Positions 57,716 through 64,000 of a stretch of 64,000 nt of DNA are shown piece after piece (position 1 is the first letter of the stretch; the number at the start of each line of letters is the position of its first letter). The position numbers were made by a program, and so were the translations under genes. The DNA lies in contig NZ_SBHM01000006.1 of NCBI RefSeq assembly GCF_004028095.1, positions 1 to 64,000 on the forward strand, written 5' to 3'. This DNA comes from Paenarthrobacter ureafaciens (GTDB taxonomy: Bacteria; Actinomycetota; Actinomycetes; Actinomycetales; Micrococcaceae). The notes below the pieces were generated by a model, which was given only the letters and a program-made list of their open reading frames with translations, ran no database searches and was not told the DNA's origin.

Positions 57716-58552
57716 GTGGTACAGACGAAGGGGCGCAAAGCCAATCCCGAAGCCAGGATGGCGCTGCTTGACCATTTGAAGGAGCTTAAGAACCGGCTCT
57801 TCAAGGCAGCCATTGGCGTCATTCTGGGCACAGTGGTGGGCTTCATCATCTACCAGCCCCTCCTCGAGGCCCTGATCAAGCCCATCAAGGACCTCAACGA
57901 GAAAGAGGGCCGCGCGGCCACCCTCAACTTCGACGGCGTGGCAAGCTCCTTTGACCTCATGGTCCAGGTGTCGGTGTTCCTCGGCGTGCTCGTTTCGAGC
58001 CCGGTCTGGATCTATCAACTATGGGCATTCATCGTGCCCGGCTTGCACAAGAAGGAACGGAACCTGGCGTTGTCCTTCGTGGCAGCGGCCGTTCCGCTGT
58101 TCATTGGCGGCGTGTTGCTGGCATGGCTGGTTTTGCCGAATGCGGTGCGCGTCCTCACGGATTTCACTCCGTCCGGTGCCTCGAACTTCATCAGCGCCGA
58201 AATCTATTTGGCCTTCGTCCTGCGGCTGCTGCTCGCCTTCGGAATCGCTTTCCTTGTGCCGGTGGTCCTGGTCGGCCTGAACCTTGCGGGAATCGTCAAA
58301 GGCAAGCAACTGGTCAAAAGCTGGCGAATCACGATCTTCCTGGTGTGCCTGTTCGCAGCCATGGCCGCTCCCGGAGCCGACGCCATGAGCATGTTCTACC
58401 TCGCAGCTCCCATGCTTCTTCTCTTCTTTGCGGCCATCGGGGTCTGCCTGTGGAACGACCGCCGGCGTGAACGCCGGGCCATTAAGCGAGCTGCTGAGAC
58501 GGAAGCCACGGCAGATATTGCCACCCCGGCGACCGATCTGGAGAATCTGTAG
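57716..58552 (+). CDS. tatC: Sec-independent translocase protein TatC
   Basis: TatC is the receptor of the Tat pathway that binds twin-arginine signal peptides. The 278-residue protein has six hydrophobic segments. Conserved features are MALLDHLKELKNRLF near residue 13 with the Glu that contacts the signal, the first periplasmic loop with ASSFDLMVQVSVF, and VWIYQLWAFIVPGLHKKE near 98. It starts at GTG 57716 after AAAGAGAA. It forms an operon with tatA. Confidence 0.95.
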   Translation: MVQTKGRKANPEARMALLDHLKELKNRLFKAAIGVILGTVVGFIIYQPLLEALIKPIKDLNEKEGRAATLNFDGVASSFDLMVQVSVFLGVLVSSPVWIYQLWAFIVPGLHKKERNLALSFVAAAVPLFIGGVLLAWLVLPNAVRVLTDFTPSGASNFISAEIYLAFVLRLLLAFGIAFLVPVVLVGLNLAGIVKGKQLVKSWRITIFLVCLFAAMAAPGADAMSMFYLAAPMLLLFFAAIGVCLWNDRRRERRAIKRAAETEATADIATPATDLENL

Positions 58553-58564
58553 ACACCGGGCTAC

Positions 58565-58570
58565 TAGGCT
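58565..58570 (+). promoter_or_regulatory. Predicted leaderless -10 element of the helY-like gene
   Basis: TAGGCT is followed by six bases (TGAGGC) and ATG 58577. The GAGG is too close to the ATG to serve as a ribosome site. Confidence 0.45.
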
Positions 58571-58576
58571 TGAGGC

Positions 58577-61537
58577 ATGTCCTCGATTTCCGGCCCACCA
58601 TCGCCATCGGACCGCTACCGTGCGGCCGCCAACCGGACAGCGGAAGCCAAGACCTACCTGGGCTCCTTCGCACGCACCCTCGACTTTGAACTGGATGACT
58701 TCCAGCGCGAGGCGTGCCGTTCCCTCCAGGAAGGGCGGGGAGTCCTGGTTGCGGCTCCCACCGGTGCGGGTAAAACGATCGTCGGCGAGTTTGCCATCTA
58801 CTTGGCGCTCCAGCGTGGGCTCAAGGCGTTCTACACCACGCCCATCAAGGCACTGAGCAACCAGAAGTTCACCGAACTGAGCGCCAAGTATGGAGCACCC
58901 AACGTCGGGTTGCTCACGGGCGATACCACCATCAACGGTGATGCTCCCGTGGTGGTCATGACCACCGAAGTCCTGCGGAACATGCTGTACGCCGATTCCG
59001 AAACCCTGGGCGACTTGGGCTTCGTGGTCATGGACGAGGTCCACTACTTGGCTGACCGTTTCCGCGGAGCCGTGTGGGAAGAAGTAATCATCCACCTTCC
59101 AAGCGAGGTCCAGGTGGCTTCCTTGAGCGCCACGGTCTCCAATGCCGAAGAGTTCGGGGCCTGGCTGGACACGGTGCGCGGCGATACCGACGTCATCGTG
59201 TCCGAGCACCGTCCCGTGCCGTTGTGGCAGCACGTGATGGTGGGACGCGAAATTGTGGACCTTTTCGCGGGGGACACCACCTTCGATGAGATCGCTCCGG
59301 CCCTTCCGGATACGGAAGTTCCCGACCTTGGCGAATCGGAGGAAACCCCGCCGTCGGAATCGAGGGCCGTCTCCGGGAAGTCGGCCAAGCGTGCTGTGGA
59401 AGCCACCGTCCGCCACGCCGTGACCGGCCCTGAGTTCGAGGTCAATCCCGACCTCCTTGCCATGGCCCGTTCCGAGAGCCGGATGAATGTGAACGCCCGC
59501 TACTCGCACGGCGGGAGGAGCCGCCGTCGCCAGGACCGGCAGCGTGAGGACCGGCAGACCGCACAGCGCAGCCCTGTCCGCCGGGCCAGCAGGCCCCAGG
59601 TCATTGACAGCCTGAACCGCCAGGGTCTCCTGCCCGCCATCACTTTCATTTTTTCGCGGGCCGGCTGTGACGCCGCCGTGGCCCAGTGTGCTGCTTCCGG
59701 GCTCTGGCTGACCACTGAACGTGAGCAGCAGATCATTGCCCAGCGCGTTGACGAAGCCAGCCACGAAATCCCCGCCGACGACCTCGATGTCCTGGGCTTC
59801 TGGGGTTGGCGGGATGGCCTCATCCGGGGTTTCGCCGCACATCACGCCGGCATGCTGCCCACCTTCAAGGAAGTGGTGGAAAAGCTCTTCGCGGACGGCC
59901 TTGTCAAAGCTGTCTTCGCGACGGAGACCCTGGCGCTGGGGGTTAACATGCCCGCCCGCTGCGTTGTGTTGGAGAAGCTTGAGAAGTTCAATGGCGAAGC
60001 GCACGTCAACATCACGGCGGGGGAGTACACCCAACTCACAGGCCGTGCCGGACGCCGCGGGATCGACGTGGAGGGCCACGCGGTGGTCCTTTGGCAACCT
60101 GGCACCGATCCCGCAGCGGTGGCCGGTCTCGCGTCGCGGCGTACCTATCCGCTGAACTCCAGCTTCCGGCCCACCTACAACATGAGCATCAACCTCATCG
60201 CCCAGTTCGGCCGGGCCCGGGCGCGCGAAATTCTTGAATCGTCCTTCGCGCAGTTCCAGGCCGATCGCTCGGTGGTGGGGCTGGCCCGCCAGGTCCGCGG
60301 GCGGGAAGAGTCCCTGGCCGGCTACGCGAAGGCCATGGAGTGCCATCTGGGCGACTTCAGCGAATACTCGAAGCTTCGCCGCGAACTGAGCGATGCCGAG
60401 CAGCACGCGGCCCGCGACCACCAGCGCGCGCGACGTTCCAGGGTGTCCGATTCCCTGACGCGTCTCATTCCGGGGGACGTCATCAGCGTCTCCGGTGGCA
60501 GGCTGGCGGGTTACGCCGTCGTCCTGGAAGTAGACCCCAACGCCCGCGAACCGCGTCCGTCGGTCCTGACAGCGGACAATCAATTGCGCCGGCTCGGCGT
60601 CCATGACATCGACGCGCCGGTGTCTGCCGTGACGCGCATCCGGATCCCCAAGTCGTTCAACGCCAAGGTTCCCAAGTCGCGCCGCGACCTGGCCGCCTCC
60701 ATGCGGAACGCGGTCAACGGCGACTCTTCGCGGCAGCGGCGCAACAGCCGGCACGAAGACTTTGGCCTGGGTTCGCGCGCACAGGACCAGGAACGCAAGA
60801 TTGCGGAAATCCGGCGTGCCCTGAGGGCGCATCCGTGCCACGGATGCAGCGACCGTGAGGACCATGCCAGATGGTCCGAGCGCTGGTGGAAACTCCGGAA
60901 GGAAACCGACGGACTGGTACGGCAGATCCAAGGCAGGACCAACACGATCGCCAAGACTTTCGACCGCGTGTGCGACGTCCTGTCGACCTACGGTTACCTG
61001 GACACGCACGACGACGGCCGGGTCACCATCAGTGCCGACGGCCAACGTCTCCGCCGGATTTACGGCGAGAAGGACCTGCTCATTTCGCAATCGATCCGGC
61101 AGGGTGCCATCAACGACCTCGATGCCGCCGAGCTCGCGTCCCTGGCCAGCACCCTTGTCTACCAGGCCAAGCGTGAAGACCGCGGCCTGCGGCCCCGGAT
61201 GCCGTCCGTTTCGCTGGAAACAGCAGTAGACATCGTCATCCGCGAATGGTCCAGGCTCGAAGACACGGAGGAACAGAACCGGCTGCCATTGACCGCTGAG
61301 CCCGAGCTGGGCCTCATGTGGCCGATGTACAAGTGGGCCAAGGGGCGCCACCTCCAGGAGGTCCTCAGCGGGACCGACCTTGCAGCCGGAGACTTTGTCC
61401 GGTGGGCAAAGCAGGTAGTGGACCTGCTGGACCAGCTGGCAAAGATTCCGCAGCTCGACCCCCGGCTCGCACGCATTTGCCGCGAGTCCATAGACCTGGT
61501 CCGCCGCGGGGTAGTGGCGTACTCGACTGTTGCCTGA
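58577..61537 (+). CDS. helY: DEAD/DEAH-box helicase (HelY, Ski2/Mtr4-like)
   Basis: A 986-residue superfamily-2 helicase related to mycobacterial HelY and eukaryotic Ski2/Mtr4, probably acting on RNA. Walker A is APTGAGKTIVGEFA near residue 57, the DEVH box VMDEVHYLADRF near 152, SATVSN near 185, and the C-terminal helicase motif TQLTGRAGRRGIDVEGHAV near 480. Between the two RecA domains lies an Arg-rich insertion (about 310-345; SRRRQDRQREDRQTAQRS). CHGCSDREDH near 755 could bind metal. The DSHCT-like C-terminal domain is present. It is separate from tatC by 24 bases. Confidence 0.92.
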   Translation: MSSISGPPSPSDRYRAAANRTAEAKTYLGSFARTLDFELDDFQREACRSLQEGRGVLVAAPTGAGKTIVGEFAIYLALQRGLKAFYTTPIKALSNQKFTELSAKYGAPNVGLLTGDTTINGDAPVVVMTTEVLRNMLYADSETLGDLGFVVMDEVHYLADRFRGAVWEEVIIHLPSEVQVASLSATVSNAEEFGAWLDTVRGDTDVIVSEHRPVPLWQHVMVGREIVDLFAGDTTFDEIAPALPDTEVPDLGESEETPPSESRAVSGKSAKRAVEATVRHAVTGPEFEVNPDLLAMARSESRMNVNARYSHGGRSRRRQDRQREDRQTAQRSPVRRASRPQVIDSLNRQGLLPAITFIFSRAGCDAAVAQCAASGLWLTTEREQQIIAQRVDEASHEIPADDLDVLGFWGWRDGLIRGFAAHHAGMLPTFKEVVEKLFADGLVKAVFATETLALGVNMPARCVVLEKLEKFNGEAHVNITAGEYTQLTGRAGRRGIDVEGHAVVLWQPGTDPAAVAGLASRRTYPLNSSFRPTYNMSINLIAQFGRARAREILESSFAQFQADRSVVGLARQVRGREESLAGYAKAMECHLGDFSEYSKLRRELSDAEQHAARDHQRARRSRVSDSLTRLIPGDVISVSGGRLAGYAVVLEVDPNAREPRPSVLTADNQLRRLGVHDIDAPVSAVTRIRIPKSFNAKVPKSRRDLAASMRNAVNGDSSRQRRNSRHEDFGLGSRAQDQERKIAEIRRALRAHPCHGCSDREDHARWSERWWKLRKETDGLVRQIQGRTNTIAKTFDRVCDVLSTYGYLDTHDDGRVTISADGQRLRRIYGEKDLLISQSIRQGAINDLDAAELASLASTLVYQAKREDRGLRPRMPSVSLETAVDIVIREWSRLEDTEEQNRLPLTAEPELGLMWPMYKWAKGRHLQEVLSGTDLAAGDFVRWAKQVVDLLDQLAKIPQLDPRLARICRESIDLVRRGVVAYSTVA

Positions 61538-61570
61538 GGCAACCCGAAACGCCTGCCATCACGGAACACA

Positions 61571-61606
61571 CCCTGCAGTGCCAGAACACCCTGCAATGCC
61601 AGAACA
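61571..61606 (+). repeat. Tandem 18-base direct repeat before the amidohydrolase gene
   Basis: CCCTGCAGTGCCAGAACA (61571-61588) is followed directly by CCCTGCAATGCCAGAACA (61589-61606), differing at one base. It ends a few bases before the ribosome site (AAGGAG) of the amidohydrolase gene. Confidence 0.75.
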
Positions 61607-61622
61607 GCAAGGAGCTTAGCGA

Positions 61623-63272
61623 ATGAACCAGCTTGGCGTGCCCGCCGGCAACACACCCGACCGCAAGGTCACCCTGTACCGCAACGGTTCCATCTACACG
61701 GCGGCCGACCCCTTTGCCACCGCCATGGTGGTGGATGGAGACACGGTTGCCTGGGTTGGTTCAGAGCAGGCCGCGACGTCCATCGCCGACGCAAACATGG
61801 AGATCATAGACCTCCACGGAACGCTGCTCGCCCCGGGATTCGTGGACTCGCATGTGCACTTGACCGAGACGGGAATTGCGCTCGAGGGGCTCGCGCTCGA
61901 TTCGGTGCGCTCAGCGCCGGAACTCCTGGATGCGGTCGCTGCGGCCCCCGGGACCGGCCCGGTTCTGGGACATGGCTGGGATGAGTCAACCTGGGGTGAC
62001 CGAAGCCTGCCCACCCTTGAGGAACTGGACAGGGCATCGGGTGGCAGGTCGGTTTACTTGTCCCGGATCGATGTGCACTCGGCGTTGGTGTCCTCTTCCC
62101 TCGCAGAGGCGGCAGGACTGCGCGGACTCGACGGTTTCCAAGGCACTGCACACGTCCTGCGGACGGCCCACGCAGCTGCAAGGATCCACGCGCGGACATT
62201 CGATGACGGCACCCGCCGGACCTACCAGGAAAAGACCCTGGCAGAGGCCGCGAAGAACGGCTACGTCGCGCTGGCGGAGATGGCCGCACCCCATATCTGC
62301 GGCCCGGAAGACCTACGGCTCGCAGCGTCATGGAACGCCTCCGGCGTACATCCCCTTGTTCTGCCGTACTGGGGTGAGCTGGCCACCTCAGCTGAAGAGG
62401 GGCGGCAGATCCTGGACAGCCTGGGCACCGAGGTGCTTGGCCTCGCCGGGGACTTGAACATGGACGGCTCCCTTGGTTCGCGGACCGCGGCTTTGAGCGC
62501 TGACTACTCCGACGCCGAAGGCAACAGCGGAAACCTCTACCTTTCCGTGGAAGAGGCCGCCCAACACCTTGCCGCTTGCTCATTGTTGGGAATCCAAGGC
62601 GGATTCCATGTCATTGGTGATGCCGGACTGGCCGCCGTGCTGGATGCCTTGGATGCAGCCGCGTCAGAGGTCGGCGAGCAGCGCGTCAGGGCAGCCGGCC
62701 ACCGCCTGGAACACGTGGAACTCGCAGATGCGGCCGCCATTGAACGCCTCGCCAAGCACTCCGTTACCGTCAGCGTTCAGCCTGGCTTCGATGCCGCATG
62801 GGGCAAGCACGGCGGGCTGTACGAACAGCGGCTGGGTGAACGCAGCCGGGCAATGAACCCCTTCGCCTCCTTCTATGCCAACGGGGTACCCATTGCCTTC
62901 GGCAGCGACAGCCCGGTAACCCCGCTCCGCCCGTGGTCAAGCATCCGCGCCTGCCTGGAACACAGCAACCCGGAACAGCGGATATCGGCCAGGGCAGCCT
63001 TCCTGGGGCATACCCGCGCGGGCTGGCGTGCCACCAAGCACCGGAATCCGCTCATGGGGCAACTGGTCCCGGGCGCCCCCGCGAGCTTCGCGGTATGGGA
63101 GGTGGAGGAGCTCATGGTTCAGGTAGCGGACACCCGTGTGCAGTCATGGAGCACCGATCCGAGGGCGCGTACTCCCTTGCTTCCGGCACTGGATGCTGGC
63201 ACCGACCCTGTGTGTCTCCAGACGGTGCGGGAAGGCCGGGAACTCTTTGCCCACGAGTCCCTTCGTGCCTGA
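61623..63272 (+). CDS. Amidohydrolase family protein (YtcJ-like)
   Basis: A 549-residue metal-dependent amidohydrolase of the YtcJ/AepA type. The N-terminal beta sandwich is followed by APGFVDSHVHLTETG near residue 72 with the metal-binding HxH. HVIGDAGLAAVLDAL near 335, HRLEHVELADAAAI near 360 and FGSDSPVTPLRPW near 422 give further metal ligands. The segment 448-500 resembles the usual C-terminal helical and return strands. The substrate is unknown. ATG 61623 follows AAGGAGCTTAGCG. Confidence 0.9.
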   Translation: MNQLGVPAGNTPDRKVTLYRNGSIYTAADPFATAMVVDGDTVAWVGSEQAATSIADANMEIIDLHGTLLAPGFVDSHVHLTETGIALEGLALDSVRSAPELLDAVAAAPGTGPVLGHGWDESTWGDRSLPTLEELDRASGGRSVYLSRIDVHSALVSSSLAEAAGLRGLDGFQGTAHVLRTAHAAARIHARTFDDGTRRTYQEKTLAEAAKNGYVALAEMAAPHICGPEDLRLAASWNASGVHPLVLPYWGELATSAEEGRQILDSLGTEVLGLAGDLNMDGSLGSRTAALSADYSDAEGNSGNLYLSVEEAAQHLAACSLLGIQGGFHVIGDAGLAAVLDALDAAASEVGEQRVRAAGHRLEHVELADAAAIERLAKHSVTVSVQPGFDAAWGKHGGLYEQRLGERSRAMNPFASFYANGVPIAFGSDSPVTPLRPWSSIRACLEHSNPEQRISARAAFLGHTRAGWRATKHRNPLMGQLVPGAPASFAVWEVEELMVQVADTRVQSWSTDPRARTPLLPALDAGTDPVCLQTVREGRELFAHESLRA

Positions 63273-63351
63273 TTGCCCGTAACCTGGTTCAGTTCCCTGT
63301 GCCGTGATGTGCGCGGCGCCACAAAGGCAGGGAGCTTCAGAACCGTCACCC

Positions 63352-63357
63352 TATAAT
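63352..63357 (+). promoter_or_regulatory. Predicted -10 element of the mannosyltransferase gene
   Basis: A consensus TATAAT, with no good -35 at the right spacing. It would give a leader of about 65 bases before the TTG start, which has its own ribosome site. Confidence 0.5.
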
Positions 63358-63431
63358 GGAGAGTTGCGCCAGAACGCCAGCACCAACGCTGGTCCGGCAC
63401 ACCGACCGCTCCATCAAGGAAAGGCCTCTTC

Positions 63432-64000
63432 TTGCGTGTCCTGACGATCATCCCCACCTACAACGAGCTGGAATCGCTCCCGAAGACACTGGGCCGCCTG
63501 CGTGCAGCAGTTCCGGAATCCGACGTCCTCGTGGTGGACGACAACAGCCCGGACGGAACGGGGCAACTCGCGGACGGCATCGCCGCCGAGGATAGCCAGG
63601 TCCATGTCCTGCACCGCAAGGGCAAGGAAGGCTTGGGCGCTGCCTACATCGCCGGTTTCAAGTGGGGCCTCGCGGCTGGTTATGACGTGTTGGTGGAAAT
63701 GGATGCCGACGGTTCCCATAAGCCTGAGCAGTTGCCGTTGCTGTTGGATGCTGTCAAGGACGGCGCCGACCTCGCCATGGGTTCACGATGGGTTCCCGGC
63801 GGCAGCGTCGTCAACTGGCCGCTGTACCGGCAGGCGATTTCGCGGATCGGCAGCACCTACGCCCGACTAATGCTCGGAGTGAAGATCAAGGACGTGACCG
63901 GGGGCTACCGGGCCTTCCGCCGGACCACTTTGGAGGCACTGAAGCTGGATGAAGTCGAGTCGGTCGGCTATGGATTCCAGGTTGACCTTGCGTGGCGTGT
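63432..64000 (+). CDS. Polyprenol monophosphomannose synthase (Ppm1/DPM1-type), partial
   Basis: A right-truncated GT2 enzyme (about 190 residues visible) that transfers mannose from GDP-mannose to polyprenyl phosphate for use in extracytoplasmic mannosylation. The family start is [35 protein letters not shown] and [14 protein letters not shown] (DAD metal site) follow, then MGSRWVPGG and [10 protein letters not shown]. It begins at TTG 63432 after AAGGAAAGG; no ATG or GTG lies in frame nearby. It lacks the N-terminal extension of fused mycobacterial forms. The remaining 60-70 residues lie beyond the window. Confidence 0.9.
   Translation, partial: MRVLTIIPTYNELESLPKTLGRLRAAVPESDVLVVDDNSPDGTGQLADGIAAEDSQVHVLHRKGKEGLGAAYIAGFKWGLAAGYDVLVEMDADGSHKPEQLPLLLDAVKDGADLAMGSRWVPGGSVVNWPLYRQAISRIGSTYARLMLGVKIKDVTGGYRAFRRTTLEALKLDEVESVGYGFQVDLAWR

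Noticed and set aside
58019..61351. 1110-codon open frame on the minus strand
   Set aside because: It lies antisense to the helicase gene, whose motifs are intact. Long antisense frames are expected in GC-rich DNA; the translation has no recognisable domain.

Overview
The window is GC-rich, gene-dense actinobacterial chromosome. A Pup-proteasome locus, a mycothiol gene (mshC), an HMwFabG-type reductase, a naturally fused PafB-PafC regulator and a prcB-prcA order together point to Arthrobacter or Paenarthrobacter (Micrococcaceae). I see no prophage, insertion sequence, CRISPR array, rRNA or origin. No gene-free stretch exceeds 300 bases; the longest are 18950-19218 (terminator plus a repeat-rich upstream region of the polysaccharide operon), 15647-15908 (upstream of a tRNA and a peptidase gene) and 35705-35907 (an AT-rich interrupted inverted repeat).

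Layout. 1-1090: left-truncated pepN. 1204-4599: three-gene cluster of circularly permuted ATP-grasp, alpha-E protein and transglutaminase. 4606-8826: an unusual zinc-ribbon SDR protein and the divergent glycogen genes glgC and glgA. 8919-15439: a TetR-controlled fatty acyl module (acyl-CoA dehydrogenase/oxidase, thiolase, FabG4-like reductase, MaoC dehydratase) with a perfect palindromic operator. 15561-15646: tRNA-Leu(GAG). 15909-18949: M20 peptidase, acyl-CoA dehydrogenase and two small conserved genes.

19219-32956 is an 11-gene, almost fully translationally coupled polysaccharide operon: initiating sugar-phosphate transferase, an amino-sugar cassette (oxidoreductase, epimerase, aminotransferase, acetyltransferase), flippase, two glycosyltransferases, two kinase-less Wzz-like proteins, a polymerase/ligase and a secreted glycoside-hydrolase-like protein. 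Facing it is a 915-residue protein with three glycosyltransferase domains, then the dTDP-rhamnose genes (rmlC-rmlD fusion, rmlB, rmlA). An aldo/keto reductase, uppP (lipid carrier recycling) and mshC follow.

42429-58552 holds a PAC2 protein, a HAD phosphatase, an intramembrane protease, trmI and the full pupylation/proteasome set mpa-dop-pup-prcB-prcA-pafA, followed by two FKBP isomerases, fused pafBC, tatA and tatC. 58577-64000 has a HelY-like helicase, an amidohydrolase and a right-truncated polyprenol-phosphate mannose synthase.

A recurrent theme is a TANNNT hexamer 6-8 bases before the start codon with no ribosome binding site, which suggests leaderless transcription for about a dozen genes. 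The most notable points are the triple glycosyltransferase, the TetR promoter whose operator arms are themselves the two -10 elements, the cyclase-free amidoligase/peptidase cluster that shares the neighbourhood with pupylation, and the SDR protein lacking its catalytic tyrosine.
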